Shown: positions 24,009 through 32,961, numbered from the stretch's first letter. The stretch: 34,090 nucleotides of DNA from Desulfobacula sp. (GCF_014237455.1 NZ_JABZFL010000072.1:1-34090); one strand, 5' to 3'. Program-made: numbers and translations. The notes: generated by a model not told the origin, from the letters alone.

Positions 24009-26027
24009 CTACCAGTTCATCCTGATCATCAGGCCGGCATTAAAAGATGGATTTCGGGTGATCGAATAGATGCCCGGTAATGAATAGTCCTTATTAAAGA
24101 TATTGTTCAGGTAAATGGACAGATCAAAGGGAAATATTTCTTTTACCAGAAGATTGGCATCCATGATCCAGACAGGATCACAGACCCGGGTGATATCTTC
24201 CATGGGGTAATACAATTTTCGCCGGGAAAAATACCTGAGTTTAGACACTAAGGTGATCTGGTCTGTTATACTCCAGGCTCCCTTTATCATGCCCATGATG
24301 TCCGGGCCGGTATCATAGGCATACTCAAGTTTCTGGTAATGTTTGACCCCGCTCCCGTCTTTATCAATATAGGTATAGTCATTATAAAGATACATTTCAT
24401 CCGGACCGCTGTTATCCAGCAGAGTAAGGTTGCAGGACAGCTTGAAATTATCTGTCAGCCGGCGGGCAAGTTCAAGCTCAGCCCCGTCAATGGTCTGGCT
24501 GTTTGGCGTGGAAAGCCCTGCTCCGGCATACCGGTCCTCAATAACATGGTTCTCAATTTTATTCCTGAAAACCGTGACAGCAGCCTGGGTACCTGATTTT
24601 TTCCAGGACAACTGGGCATTGATGTTATCAATTTTTTCCAGTTTATTTCCTCCGGTTTCCTGCAATTGCCTGGCAAAGGGGCTGCGGTAAGCGGTTCCGT
24701 AAATGGATTTGAGCATAAAATCACCCATATTCCAGGCAAATCCCGTATTGTAGCTTGTCTTATCCTCATATGCATCATGATCGTCATACCTGACACCTGC
24801 CCAGACTTCAATGTCACCAAACTCATGGCGGTACTGGGTGAAAACAGAGGCCAGGTTGTTTTCAAAATCGATCTGATCAACCCTGGGCAGAAAATAGAGA
24901 TTGGCAGGGACCAGAAAATCAGGAAAAAAACTTTCCCATACCGGCATCCGGTCAAATTGATCCCGACGCCATGACGCCCCCATTGTCATCAGGCCCTTTG
25001 AATGAAAAAGAGACTGGTCATATATGATCTCTCCGAATAATGAAGATTCTTTTTGATCCAGCTCCCTGTCCACAATCAGGTGATCCTGACAGGTTTGGGA
25101 ATAATATCCTGTAAACCTGATCCCTGAGTCAGACGTAAATTTCTTGGAAAGTTCAAGTTTATACACATAGGATGCGGCAGAGTCCTTTTCTTCCCATAAA
25201 TAATGCTGATCCCAGTCCGAAATCGTATAGGCCTTTTTACTGTCAGAAATTTTTGCGGAAAGTGTTAACCAGTCATCATAGGTTATAGCGGCATAAAGAT
25301 TGACATATTGGGAATCCCCCGGGGTCCCCTGGCCATATCTTGTTTCAATTGGCTCAGGTGTTTTCACGTCATTCCAGAATTTAACCACCTTAAAAGATTC
25401 ATCATCTTCCCGGGCCGTTCTGCCAGACACGGATAAAAACGAAGACCATTTTTTTTCATTACGGCCATAGTTTATATATGCCTCGCCCGGTGCATCTTCA
25501 GAAGACAGGATCAATCCTGTTTCCACCCCCTGGAAATCCCTGCCGGACATGGGAACAGTATTGACCACGCCTGCAAAGGCATCCGGCCCCCAAAGCACAG
25601 ATCCTGCTCCCTGGACGATCTCAATTCTCTTAACAGGTGCAAGAGAGGTTTCATAATCAATCATGGTATCGGATCTTTTAACACCGGAACCCATTGGCAG
25701 AGTATCGAATAAAAAGAGGGCTGAATTCGGTATGCCCCGCAAATAGGGAATACTGCCCTTTTCCGTTTTATTCATATAAAATCCGGGTACGTCCTCCAGG
25801 GCCTGGGAAAGGGTAAAGGCACCTTTTTGTTTAAGATCCTCACGTGTAATCACATCTGCAATGGCAGGGGCGCTCCAGGCAGCCTCCTCCCTTCGGGATG
25901 CAATGGAAATGACTTCAAGATCCTCACCCACAAACATGAGCATGGTATCTGAAGCCCCGGCCATACCGGTAAGCAATAATACCATCAACAGGATAACAAT
26001 TGATTTTTTACCCATGATTACACCCAT
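24009..26027 (-). CDS. TonB-dependent outer membrane receptor
   Basis: A 672-residue outer-membrane receptor. Signal peptide near residues 5-25 (KKSIVILLMVLLLTGMAGA), a probable TonB box DLEVISIAS, then the plug domain (APAIADVITREDLKQKG, LSQALEDVPGFYMN, RGIPNSALFLFDTLP, VKRIEIVQGAGSVLWGPDAFAGVVN). The barrel follows and ends in GLMIRMNW, with a terminal aromatic residue as in barrel proteins. The ligand is unknown; the plug resembles the colicin/cobalamin/siderophore class generally. It begins 3 bases after the response regulator, so it belongs to the sensor operon rather than a Fur-type iron operon, and no Fur box was recognised. A second in-frame ATG at 26015 could be the true start. Confidence 0.93.
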   Translation of the reverse strand: MGVIMGKKSIVILLMVLLLTGMAGASDTMLMFVGEDLEVISIASRREEAAWSAPAIADVITREDLKQKGAFTLSQALEDVPGFYMNKTEKGSIPYLRGIPNSALFLFDTLPMGSGVKRSDTMIDYETSLAPVKRIEIVQGAGSVLWGPDAFAGVVNTVPMSGRDFQGVETGLILSSEDAPGEAYINYGRNEKKWSSFLSVSGRTAREDDESFKVVKFWNDVKTPEPIETRYGQGTPGDSQYVNLYAAITYDDWLTLSAKISDSKKAYTISDWDQHYLWEEKDSAASYVYKLELSKKFTSDSGIRFTGYYSQTCQDHLIVDRELDQKESSLFGEIIYDQSLFHSKGLMTMGASWRRDQFDRMPVWESFFPDFLVPANLYFLPRVDQIDFENNLASVFTQYRHEFGDIEVWAGVRYDDHDAYEDKTSYNTGFAWNMGDFMLKSIYGTAYRSPFARQLQETGGNKLEKIDNINAQLSWKKSGTQAAVTVFRNKIENHVIEDRYAGAGLSTPNSQTIDGAELELARRLTDNFKLSCNLTLLDNSGPDEMYLYNDYTYIDKDGSGVKHYQKLEYAYDTGPDIMGMIKGAWSITDQITLVSKLRYFSRRKLYYPMEDITRVCDPVWIMDANLLVKEIFPFDLSIYLNNIFNKDYSLPGIYSITRNPSFNAGLMIRMNW

Positions 26028-26030
26028 TTA

Positions 26031-27389
26031 TTATTCTTCATCCATATTTTTTACCAATACCCTGAACTTAGACCGGCTCAAGCCCAGCAATTTTGCAGCA
26101 GAGGTCTGGTTATTGCCGGCTGCCTGTAATGCCTGTCTGACCAGGCTTAACTGCACCTGCTGCAGGGGAATTCCGCCTGCCGGCAGCCGGACGGCCACCT
26201 GCTTGGAGATCCGGGTCCGAGCCACCTGGAGAAAGGAAAGGGTATCTGTGGTAATCAGTCCTGTCTCCTGTGTTAGAATTATGCCCCTTTCCAATACATT
26301 TGCAAGCTCCCTTACATTACCCGGCCAGGGATATTCTTTCAGCTTCCGGCAGGCCCCTTCCGTCAAAGTATGATTTTTCCCAAAATCAAATGTTTTTATA
26401 ATATATTCTGCCAGGGGAACAACATCATCTTTTCTCTGGCGAAGGGGCGGTATAACAATGGGAAAAACATTGATCCTGTAAAACAAGTCCTGCCTGAATT
26501 TTTTTTGATACACCATCTTTTCAAGATTCTGATTGGTAGCGCATACCACCCGGACATCAACAGGAATCTCTTCATTGCCCCCTACCCGCTGAAACTTTTT
26601 TTCCTGGAGAGCACGCAGCAATTTTCCCTGGGAGTCCAGGGGCAGATCTCCTATTTCATCCAAAAACAAGGTGCCACTGTCGGCAAATTCAAATTTCCCG
26701 CGGGTACGGGCTGCAGCACCTGTAAACGCCCCTTTTTCATAACCGAATAATTCAGATTCGACCAGGTTGGAAGAAATAGCAGCACAGTTCACCGGCACAA
26801 AACGCTTATCCTTTCTCAGACTTTCCCTGTGGACATAATTGGCAACCATTTCCTTGCCCGTTCCGGATTCCCCCAGGATAAGGACAACTGTATCCACGGC
26901 TGCTACATTCTGAGCAAGATTTACCACTTCATTCATCTGTTTTGATCTGTAAATCAACTCATGGGTCTGACCTGTTTTTGCAATAACCTGTTTCATTTCC
27001 TGATTTTCCATGATCAATCTGGACAGGGTCATTGCCTTATCAATGGTCAGCAGGAGCTTTGCTTCATCAAAGGGTTTGGTCACATAATCGCTGGCCCCCT
27101 GCTGCATCATCTCAACAGCAGAGTCAATAGTGGCAAAGGCGGTGATAAAAATTACCGGGGTAAGGATGTGTTGCTTTCTCATCTGTTGTATCAATGCCCT
27201 GCCGTCCATTTCAGCCATTTTTATATCTGAGATCACAAGATCATACGTATTTTCTGCCAAAAGCGCCATGGCATGTTTCCCATGGATTGCCTTGTCTGTC
27301 CGGAATCCTTTTCTCTCCAGCATCATTGAAAGCAGATTCCGCATTTTTGCTTCATCATCAACTAAAAGGATATAAGGTGTGGATGTCAT
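26031..27389 (-). CDS. NtrC-family sigma-54-dependent response regulator
   Basis: A 452-residue three-domain regulator. The receiver (1-120) has DDE at 11-13, the phosphoacceptor D55 in VISDIKM and the conserved lysine in VTKPFD. The AAA+ domain has Walker A GESGTGKE (173-180), the sigma-54 loop GAFTGA (220-225) and Walker B LFLDEIGDLP. The C-terminal Fis-type helix-turn-helix is VRQALQAAGNNQTSAAKLLG and onward. It needs sigma-54 to act; I did not find a convincing -24/-12 site (TGGCAC N5 TTGC) in the gaps of this window. Its start directly abuts the stop of the kinase gene, so it is the cognate partner. Confidence 0.95.
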   Translation of the reverse strand: MTSTPYILLVDDEAKMRNLLSMMLERKGFRTDKAIHGKHAMALLAENTYDLVISDIKMAEMDGRALIQQMRKQHILTPVIFITAFATIDSAVEMMQQGASDYVTKPFDEAKLLLTIDKAMTLSRLIMENQEMKQVIAKTGQTHELIYRSKQMNEVVNLAQNVAAVDTVVLILGESGTGKEMVANYVHRESLRKDKRFVPVNCAAISSNLVESELFGYEKGAFTGAAARTRGKFEFADSGTLFLDEIGDLPLDSQGKLLRALQEKKFQRVGGNEEIPVDVRVVCATNQNLEKMVYQKKFRQDLFYRINVFPIVIPPLRQRKDDVVPLAEYIIKTFDFGKNHTLTEGACRKLKEYPWPGNVRELANVLERGIILTQETGLITTDTLSFLQVARTRISKQVAVRLPAGGIPLQQVQLSLVRQALQAAGNNQTSAAKLLGLSRSKFRVLVKNMDEE

Positions 27390-28814
27390 TTATTCCAAAA
27401 TTCCTTGAGTTTCTTCAATTTTTAAACTTGAAAACATAGTCACACAGAACAATGCGCCGCCCGAAAGCCTGTTTTCAGCCTTTATGTTCCCGCCGTGGGT
27501 CTTGATAACCTGGTCGGCAAAAGCAAGGCCAAGACCTGTCCCCTTTGACTTTGTGGTAAAAAACGGTTCAAAAATTTTCCTTAACTTTTCTTTAGGAATA
27601 CCCGGCCCCTGGTCCTTTACCAAAAGCTGCCATTTTTTATTCCTGTGTTCAATTGAAATATCAACACTGCCCTGGCCCTGATTTGCCTCGCAGGCATTCC
27701 TGATAACATTGGTAACCCCCCTTGAAAACAAATCAAAATCAGCATTTATATAAAAAGATTCCTCGGGGATACAAGATTTTATTTTAATCTTATCTGAATT
27801 GTATTGTATTTCAAAGCCCATTATCACCTGGTCCATCAGTCTGTTCAGATCAATTTTTTCAAAATTAGGCCGGGCCGGCCGGGCAAACATTAAAAAGCTT
27901 TCAATCAAATCGTTCAGCCTGACAATTTCTTCTTCTGCATAAGTCAGCGCAATATTATCCCGGGGAATATTCAATTCTTTTTTCATTATTTCAATGGAAC
28001 TTTTAATAATCCCCAACGGATTCTTCACTTCATGGGCAATCATCATGGAAAATTTACCAACCTCGGCAAGGGTTTCCTGCTTTGCCATTTTTTCATATGC
28101 CTGGACAATTGTTTTCCTTCCCAGGGCAATGGAATCCAGCATCTCGTTAAATGCATCGGCAAGCTTGATGGTTTCCGGTGTGTTCCCCGCCGGAGCCCGA
28201 ATTAAATGATTGCCCAAAGATACTTTTCTTGCAATTTTTCCAAGCAAAATCACAGGAGTAACCAATGACTTTGATATGACATAAAATATCAGGCAGGATA
28301 TCAGGATCAAGACCAAAGCAATGAGTATAAACCGCAGTGTCATTTTCTTTATCAAATCTTCAATCCCTTTTGTCGAATAGGTCACCTTGACCCTGCCGAT
28401 CCTTTCAGAATCAAAATGATTGTCGTTGATTCGGCTCATTGGGTTGTTCTTGTCCTTTGGTTCGGACAAATAAACCCATTTGCCGGCTGTTTTAAACGGC
28501 CCGGGGATATCCCTGGTTTCCCTGACCAGTTCTCTGCCTCTTTTGTCCTCAATCACCACCCCTGCGATATCATTTTCCCCGAGCATGTTTTGGGCCAGGC
28601 CCTTTAAAAGTCTTTGTTCATCAATCAGGATGCCCAGTTCTGAATTGAGTGCCAGATACTGAGTCATAAAATCAATTCGCTGGCTGAACCGCAAGGTAAC
28701 AAACTGATTAATAATATTGACCCCCCAATACCCCAAAGTCAGCGTGGAAGTGCTTATTAAAATCACCGCCGTTGAAAGAACCCTTACATGTATGCCGAAT
28801 TTCTTGAAAATCAT
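27390..28814 (-). CDS. Membrane sensor histidine kinase
   Basis: A 474-residue kinase with membrane segments at about 11-33 and 160-181 flanking a 125-residue periplasmic sensor region, probably Cache-like (contains GVVIEDKRGRELVRET and GRVKVTYSTKGIEDLI). A HAMP segment follows (TPVILLGKIARKVSLGNHL), then the HisKA box with H261 in MIAHEVKNPLGIIKSS, and the ATPase: N box NVIRNACEANQG, G1 DQGPGIP, G2 GTGLGLA. The HisKA form is typical of NtrB/ZraS-type partners of sigma-54 regulators, in keeping with the next gene. It starts 6 bases after the stop of the binding-protein gene with GGAG in front. The signal may come through that binding protein. Confidence 0.94.
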   Translation of the reverse strand: MIFKKFGIHVRVLSTAVILISTSTLTLGYWGVNIINQFVTLRFSQRIDFMTQYLALNSELGILIDEQRLLKGLAQNMLGENDIAGVVIEDKRGRELVRETRDIPGPFKTAGKWVYLSEPKDKNNPMSRINDNHFDSERIGRVKVTYSTKGIEDLIKKMTLRFILIALVLILISCLIFYVISKSLVTPVILLGKIARKVSLGNHLIRAPAGNTPETIKLADAFNEMLDSIALGRKTIVQAYEKMAKQETLAEVGKFSMMIAHEVKNPLGIIKSSIEIMKKELNIPRDNIALTYAEEEIVRLNDLIESFLMFARPARPNFEKIDLNRLMDQVIMGFEIQYNSDKIKIKSCIPEESFYINADFDLFSRGVTNVIRNACEANQGQGSVDISIEHRNKKWQLLVKDQGPGIPKEKLRKIFEPFFTTKSKGTGLGLAFADQVIKTHGGNIKAENRLSGGALFCVTMFSSLKIEETQGILE

Positions 28815-28820
28815 TCTCCG

Positions 28821-29741
28821 TCACTCCTTTACCCGAAGACCGATTTTATCGACCATTTTCTGGTTAATGACGGTTTGAAATTCCGGAGGCTCTTGTTTGC
28901 ATGTCCCTATTTTAAAATAGGTCTCTATCTTTTTGGCAGCCTGAAAACCCAGTGCCTTATAATCAAAATCAAACGCGAAAACTGCGCCTGAACGTATAAA
29001 AAATGAATTATACCCGATCACTCCCTTTTTGTTGTAGATCCCGCGCTTGATAATATATTGTATAATTTTTTCCGAGATCACGGTCTGGTCCGGAATCATC
29101 CAGACACAGTCAATGTTTTCCCAATTGCTCGTTAACACTTGTGTAATCTGCTTTTTGGATTCAACCTTCAGGGGGATGATTGTGATACCATATTTTTTTG
29201 ATGCCTGGCTGGCTTCTTCATAGAACCAGTCATTATTCCGGGCATCAAACAGCAACCCTATTTTTTTAAAATGAACAAATGTTTTTGAAATTTCGTAAAC
29301 CTGCCTGTCAACTGGAATTCTTAAGGAAATACCGCACCCGGAACCTCCCCTTTTTACCAGACTGGTTTTTAGCAGGCCGACAGGATCAAGGACGGCTGTG
29401 AACATTTTGGGATGTCTTGCATCTAGGTTCCACAAAAATTCTGCCGCCTCAGGCCCGATGGCCGAAAAAAAATCAAATGAGCCCTTTTCCAGTTTTGTGA
29501 AGATCTTTTCATTGTTCCTGGCGTCAGAATCTAAAAGGAAAAAGATTTGTATTGTTCTTGATTTTTCTTTCAGGCCTTTTGTAATCCCTTCTATGACATC
29601 CATATAAGGCCTGATTTTTTTTGAAACAACGATAGCAATCTGTTTATCTTCACCACAAACAGCACAATCCGGAAATACAAACAAACATACTATAATAAAA
29701 ATAATGGCAAAGAATATATATCTAAAGTCTTTTTTGTTCAT
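28821..29741 (-). CDS. ABC-type substrate-binding-like protein (PF04392 type), sensor accessory
   Basis: A 306-residue exported protein with an N-terminal hydrophobic signal (YIFFAIIFIIVCLFVFPDC) and two Rossmann-like lobes: IAIVVSKKIRPYMDVIEGI, FFSAIGPEAAEF, KMFTAVLDPVGLL, GCGISLRIPVDRQVYEI, IGLLFDARN, VWMIPDQTVIS and GVIGYNSFFIRSGAVFAFDFDY. This pattern fits the ABC_sub_bind family (TrpX-like). There is no lipobox of the canonical type. No permease or ATPase gene accompanies it; instead a histidine kinase follows at 6 bases, suggesting it delivers a ligand signal rather than feeding transport. Its own ribosome site is poor and its start overlaps the stop of a 23-codon upstream reading frame. 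Confidence 0.85.
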   Translation of the reverse strand: MNKKDFRYIFFAIIFIIVCLFVFPDCAVCGEDKQIAIVVSKKIRPYMDVIEGITKGLKEKSRTIQIFFLLDSDARNNEKIFTKLEKGSFDFFSAIGPEAAEFLWNLDARHPKMFTAVLDPVGLLKTSLVKRGGSGCGISLRIPVDRQVYEISKTFVHFKKIGLLFDARNNDWFYEEASQASKKYGITIIPLKVESKKQITQVLTSNWENIDCVWMIPDQTVISEKIIQYIIKRGIYNKKGVIGYNSFFIRSGAVFAFDFDYKALGFQAAKKIETYFKIGTCKQEPPEFQTVINQKMVDKIGLRVKE

Positions 29742-29809
29742 TCAGGTTTCCAAAAATTGTCTCGGACATTGGTTCCTCTAAATATAATATATAGGCCTAA
29801 AATATTCAT
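29738..29809 (-). CDS. Possible 23-aa leader peptide upstream of the sensor operon
   Basis: A 23-codon frame beginning MNILGLYIIFRG and ending WKPE. It has a good site (CGGAG, 6 bases before its ATG), and its TGA overlaps the ATG of the binding-protein gene (ATGA), which itself has a weak site. That is the arrangement of a translationally coupled leader. The sequence resembles no known attenuator peptide, and it could be a chance frame. Confidence 0.4.
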   Translation of the reverse strand: MNILGLYIIFRGTNVRDNFWKPE

Positions 29810-29846
29810 TCAGATCTCCGTCATAAACAATTGAACGACCCGCTGT

Positions 29847-29875
29847 ATTTCAGGGTGCATCCGGGGACCTGTCAA
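29847..29875 (-). promoter_or_regulatory. Weak candidate promoter for the sensor/TonB operon
   Basis: Minus-strand TTGACA (29870-29875), 17 bases, TGAAAT (29847-29852), giving a leader of about 100 bases. The -35 is perfect, the -10 matches four of six. No terminator for the preceding folE2 operon was recognised, so readthrough is also possible. Confidence 0.35.
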
Positions 29876-29936
29876 TTTTCTATATCAAAACAATTTAATA
29901 AATACAAACAAGATGTAAAGAAATCATCGGGGGAGA

Positions 29937-30716
29937 TTAAGAAGCTGATCCTTTTTCAATATACGCATAGGCACTGTGATTATGGATGGACTCAAAATTT
30001 TCTGCGCTTACGGAAAACCAGGTAATATTGTTATCCTCCATCAGTGATTTTGCAACATCCCTTACTACATCTTCCACAAATTTGGGGTTATCATAGGCTT
30101 TTTCCGTGACAAACTTCTCATCTTCTCTTTTCAATACAGAAAAAATATCACAGGAAGCCGATGACTCCACAAGGTCAACAATATCTTCTATCCAGATGAA
30201 CTTTTTGAACCGGGTACTGACCAGCACTTCTCCCCGTTGATTGTGGGCACCGTATTCGCTGATCTCCTTTGAACAGGGACACACTGATGTCACGGGAACA
30301 GCAACCTTCAGGACAATATCCGTATTTGTTTTCCCATTCGAAGACCCGAATATGGAACAGGTATAATCCATCAGACCTTTTGAATCGGTCTCCGGGGATC
30401 TTTTCTCAATAAAATAGGGAAATGTAATTTCAATATGAGAAGACTGAGCTCCGAGGATTTCCTTCATGTCTTCGAGGATATTGGTTAAGGATTCCAAAGA
30501 AACCTTTGTCCTGAACAGGTGCAGGATTTCAACAAACCGGCTCATATGGGTCCCCTTGGACTGGTGGGGCAAATCTACATACATATTGATCTGTGCGACC
30601 GTGGATTGCAGTCCTGTGTCTTTATCCAGAACTTTAACCGGGTATTTCAAGCCCTTTATCCCGACCTTATCAATGGGAATCTTTCTGTAATCAGGTTGAT
30701 TTTGGATATCTATCAT
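29937..30716 (-). CDS. folE2: GTP cyclohydrolase FolE2 (type IB)
   Basis: A 259-residue GTP cyclohydrolase of the FolE2 type, which converts GTP to 7,8-dihydroneopterin triphosphate for folate or queuosine synthesis. Signatures: VGIKGLKYPVKVLDK near the N-terminus, DLPHQSKGTHMSRFVE, and the metal-binding TSVCPCSKEISEYGAHNQRG with the catalytic cysteine. The last part, ITWFSVSAENFESIHNHSAYAYIE, is also family-typical. FolE2 enzymes use metals other than zinc and are often made when zinc is short, but no Zur box is seen and the gene sits at the end of a housekeeping operon, so constitutive use is more likely. It overlaps the preceding ttcA-like gene by 26 bases. Confidence 0.95.
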   Translation of the reverse strand: MIDIQNQPDYRKIPIDKVGIKGLKYPVKVLDKDTGLQSTVAQINMYVDLPHQSKGTHMSRFVEILHLFRTKVSLESLTNILEDMKEILGAQSSHIEITFPYFIEKRSPETDSKGLMDYTCSIFGSSNGKTNTDIVLKVAVPVTSVCPCSKEISEYGAHNQRGEVLVSTRFKKFIWIEDIVDLVESSASCDIFSVLKREDEKFVTEKAYDNPKFVEDVVRDVAKSLMEDNNITWFSVSAENFESIHNHSAYAYIEKGSAS

Positions 30717-31446
30717 TTTTAGTTTCTAAAAGATAATCAGGCGCAATATTACTCATTGACCTGAATATATTGCCCTTTATATGTTTATTATGTTTATACA
30801 AGGTTTCAAGCAACTTTCTTATCTCACCCCGTTTTGTCTTGTCTGCGCTGGGACAATTATTCTTAAACTCCGGTAGATTAAACATTTGCCCAAACAGTGT
30901 AATATTTTTTTTCTCAACATATGACAAAGGTCTGATTATATCAAGGGTTCCATTAAAAAAAGATTGTCTGGGTTTCATTGTGCCGATCCTGCCGGCATAA
31001 CAGATGTTAATAAATAAGGTTTCAATGATATCATCTTTATTATGACCCAGAGCAATTTTTTTACAGCCCTGCTCCTGTGCGATTTCAAAAAGTCGTTTTC
31101 TTCTAAGGCGGGAACATAAGAAACACGGATTTTCCCTGTTTTTATCTGAATGGGCACGGATGCCGTAATCTTTATATTCAATTTTCAGGACACCATACGT
31201 ATCCTTGATATAGGTCTCAAGCGCTTTTGCAGATGACCCTTCAAACCCGGCATCAATATGTACGGGCAGAATATCAAAATTAACGGGTGCCCGTTTTTTC
31301 AAAGAAAATAAAATATTTAACAATGCCTGGCTGTCCATGCCGCCGGATACGCCGACGAGAATCCTTTCATTTTCTGAAATCATGTTCCAGTCATGAATTG
31401 CCTTCCCAACGGCACGATCTATTCTTTTTTTCAGGCCGGTTTTCAC
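30691..31446 (-). CDS. ttcA: TtcA-family tRNA 2-thiocytidine synthetase-like ATPase
   Basis: A 251-residue PP-loop ATPase: SGGMDS (34-39) is the ATP pyrophosphatase loop. CFLC (C108, C111) and NNCPS (C198) match the three cysteines that hold the Fe-S cluster of TtcA, which makes 2-thiocytidine at tRNA position 32; GHNKDDIIETLFINICYAG is the usual family motif. The start is GTG at 31446. TtcA-like proteins include other tRNA thiolases (TtuA/Ncs6), but the absence of the extra zinc-finger cysteines favours TtcA. The exact tRNA target is inferred. It is translationally entangled with folE2 downstream. Confidence 0.88.
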   Translation of the reverse strand: MKTGLKKRIDRAVGKAIHDWNMISENERILVGVSGGMDSQALLNILFSLKKRAPVNFDILPVHIDAGFEGSSAKALETYIKDTYGVLKIEYKDYGIRAHSDKNRENPCFLCSRLRRKRLFEIAQEQGCKKIALGHNKDDIIETLFINICYAGRIGTMKPRQSFFNGTLDIIRPLSYVEKKNITLFGQMFNLPEFKNNCPSADKTKRGEIRKLLETLYKHNKHIKGNIFRSMSNIAPDYLLETKNDRYPKST

Positions 31447-31478
31447 ACCTGTTTTCTGGCTCCCGGCTGTCCGCCTTC

Positions 31479-31676
31479 TTATTCTTTCTTATTTTCCGCA
31501 ACAACCCTTTTTGCAGCAATCTCTCTTAAAACAGTAACCACATCCTCATTACTGGATGATTTCACCAACAGACCCGCCCCTTCTCTTACCTGCCTAACCC
31601 TTTTTGCTGCAAGGTGAACAAGGCTAAATCTATTGTCTACGTTTTTTAAACAATCTTCAATGGTAACTCTTGCCAA
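31479..31676 (-). CDS. rpoZ: RNA polymerase omega subunit
   Basis: A 65-residue omega subunit: MARVTIEDCLKNVDNRFSLV followed by HLAAKRVRQVREGA and the alanine/lysine-rich end REIAAKRVVAENKKE. Omega supports assembly of the beta-prime subunit and ppGpp binding. The start codon is TTG at 31676 with GGAGG 8 bases upstream, so initiation relies on the strong ribosome site. It lies 21 bases after greA. Confidence 0.95.
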   Translation of the reverse strand: MARVTIEDCLKNVDNRFSLVHLAAKRVRQVREGAGLLVKSSSNEDVVTVLREIAAKRVVAENKKE

Positions 31677-31697
31677 AACTTATACCTCCACTATAAT

Positions 31698-32165
31698 TTA
31701 AAGAATATCTATTATCTCATATACTCTTTTCCCGCCGGGAGCCTGCACTATTGCTTCATCTCCTGGTTTCTTGCCTATCAGTGCACTGCCTAACGGGGAA
31801 GATACAGAAATTTTCCCCTTTTTTATATCGGCCTCATCTACGCCGACAAGCATGTATTCCATTTCCTCTTCCGAATCCAGATTTTCAAGAAGGACCCGAC
31901 ATGCAAACCTTACACAATCCTTGGTTACTGTCTCCGGATCAATTATTTTAGCCGTTCCAAGCTTATAGCCGATTTCACCGATTCTGCCTTCCAGAAATGA
32001 CTGCCGTTCCTTTGCCGCGTGATACTCAGCATTTTCAGACAGATCGCCATGGGCTCTGGCCACTTCAATCGCCTTTATATTTTCAGGGCGCTCAATTGTT
32101 TTTAATCTTTCAAACTCTTTTTTTAAGGCTGCATAGCCTTCTTTTGTGATGGGTATTTGCTCCAA
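31698..32165 (-). CDS. greA: Transcription elongation factor GreA
   Basis: A 155-residue Gre factor that enters the RNA polymerase secondary channel and promotes cleavage of backtracked RNA. The N-terminal coiled coil starts EQIPITKEGYAALKKEFERL and carries the acidic tip ARAHGDLSENAEYHAAKERQ; the C-terminal FKBP-like domain ends SPLGSALIGKKPGDEAIV and VYEIIDIL. The frame is open far upstream into pssA, but family length and the sequence GGAG 11 bases before point to a TTG start at 32165. No in-frame ATG is available between the pssA stop and this point. It is one of two neighbouring TTG-started genes. Confidence 0.93.
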   Translation of the reverse strand: MEQIPITKEGYAALKKEFERLKTIERPENIKAIEVARAHGDLSENAEYHAAKERQSFLEGRIGEIGYKLGTAKIIDPETVTKDCVRFACRVLLENLDSEEEMEYMLVGVDEADIKKGKISVSSPLGSALIGKKPGDEAIVQAPGGKRVYEIIDIL

Positions 32166-32196
32166 CTTACAATTTACTCCATATAATTTATTTTTT

Positions 32197-32940
32197 TTAA
32201 AGCCCTTTATCGACCCGGGCCTCCTCGTCATTTTTTGATGAGTGGTGATAAACCAGTGATAAAACGGGTCCGGATATAACATATATTGAAAAGACGACAA
32301 ACAACAGGATAGAAGGCTCAGTGGCAACAGCGACCAGAATAAGAACAAGTCCTACAAGCTTATTAAATTTCATGGTTTTAAAAAAAGATACCTTTTTAAA
32401 ACTTTTATACCTGAACAAACTCACCATGCAGAACGAAAGCACGAACATCAGCACCAGGAGAACCAGTTTAAAGGGTTCCGGGCTTATCTGAAGCCGGGAG
32501 AAAAAAAGGACCACAGAAACATTCATTGCAGCAGCAGCCGGAATTGGCAAGCCCTCAAAATCACTGCTGGATGAAGAGCTGGTATTAAATCTGGCAAGCC
32601 TTAATGCGCCACATATGGCAAACAGGAATGTAGCTGACCAACCCGGCCTTCCCGCAGACTCAAGCACCCATAAGAACATTAAAAGAGCCGGCGCCAACCC
32701 AAAGGTAATCAGGTCGGCCAAAGAATCATATTCAATACCAAATTTACTGGTTGTATGGGTTGCCCTGGCAATTTTCCCGTCTAACAGATCAAACACACCG
32801 CCAATTAATATGGCAACGGCTGCATCAATAAATCTTAACTGTACAGATGCGGTAATGGAATAGTATCCACAAAATAAATTCATGGATGTAAATAAATTGG
32901 GGAGAATATAAATACTTTTTTTAACATTCTGCTTTTGCAT
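32197..32940 (-). CDS. pssA: CDP-diacylglycerol–serine O-phosphatidyltransferase
   Basis: A 247-residue inner-membrane enzyme making phosphatidylserine from CDP-diacylglycerol and serine. The CDP-alcohol phosphatidyltransferase motif DG(x2)AR(x8)G(x3)D(x3)D is complete: DGKIAR (54-59), G68, D72 and D76. About seven hydrophobic segments surround it. This is the membrane-embedded type II form found with short Psd proteins in many bacteria. It starts 21 bases after psd, whose product uses its lipid, so the two steps to phosphatidylethanolamine are coupled. Confidence 0.95.
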   Translation of the reverse strand: MQKQNVKKSIYILPNLFTSMNLFCGYYSITASVQLRFIDAAVAILIGGVFDLLDGKIARATHTTSKFGIEYDSLADLITFGLAPALLMFLWVLESAGRPGWSATFLFAICGALRLARFNTSSSSSSDFEGLPIPAAAAMNVSVVLFFSRLQISPEPFKLVLLVLMFVLSFCMVSLFRYKSFKKVSFFKTMKFNKLVGLVLILVAVATEPSILLFVVFSIYVISGPVLSLVYHHSSKNDEEARVDKGL

Positions 32941-32961
32941 TACTTGTCTGTCTACCCCCCT

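Noticed and set aside
32166-32348. Upstream extension of greA into pssA
   Set aside because: It overlaps the conserved end of PssA and adds 61 residues not found in GreA; the TTG at 32165 gives the family's usual length.
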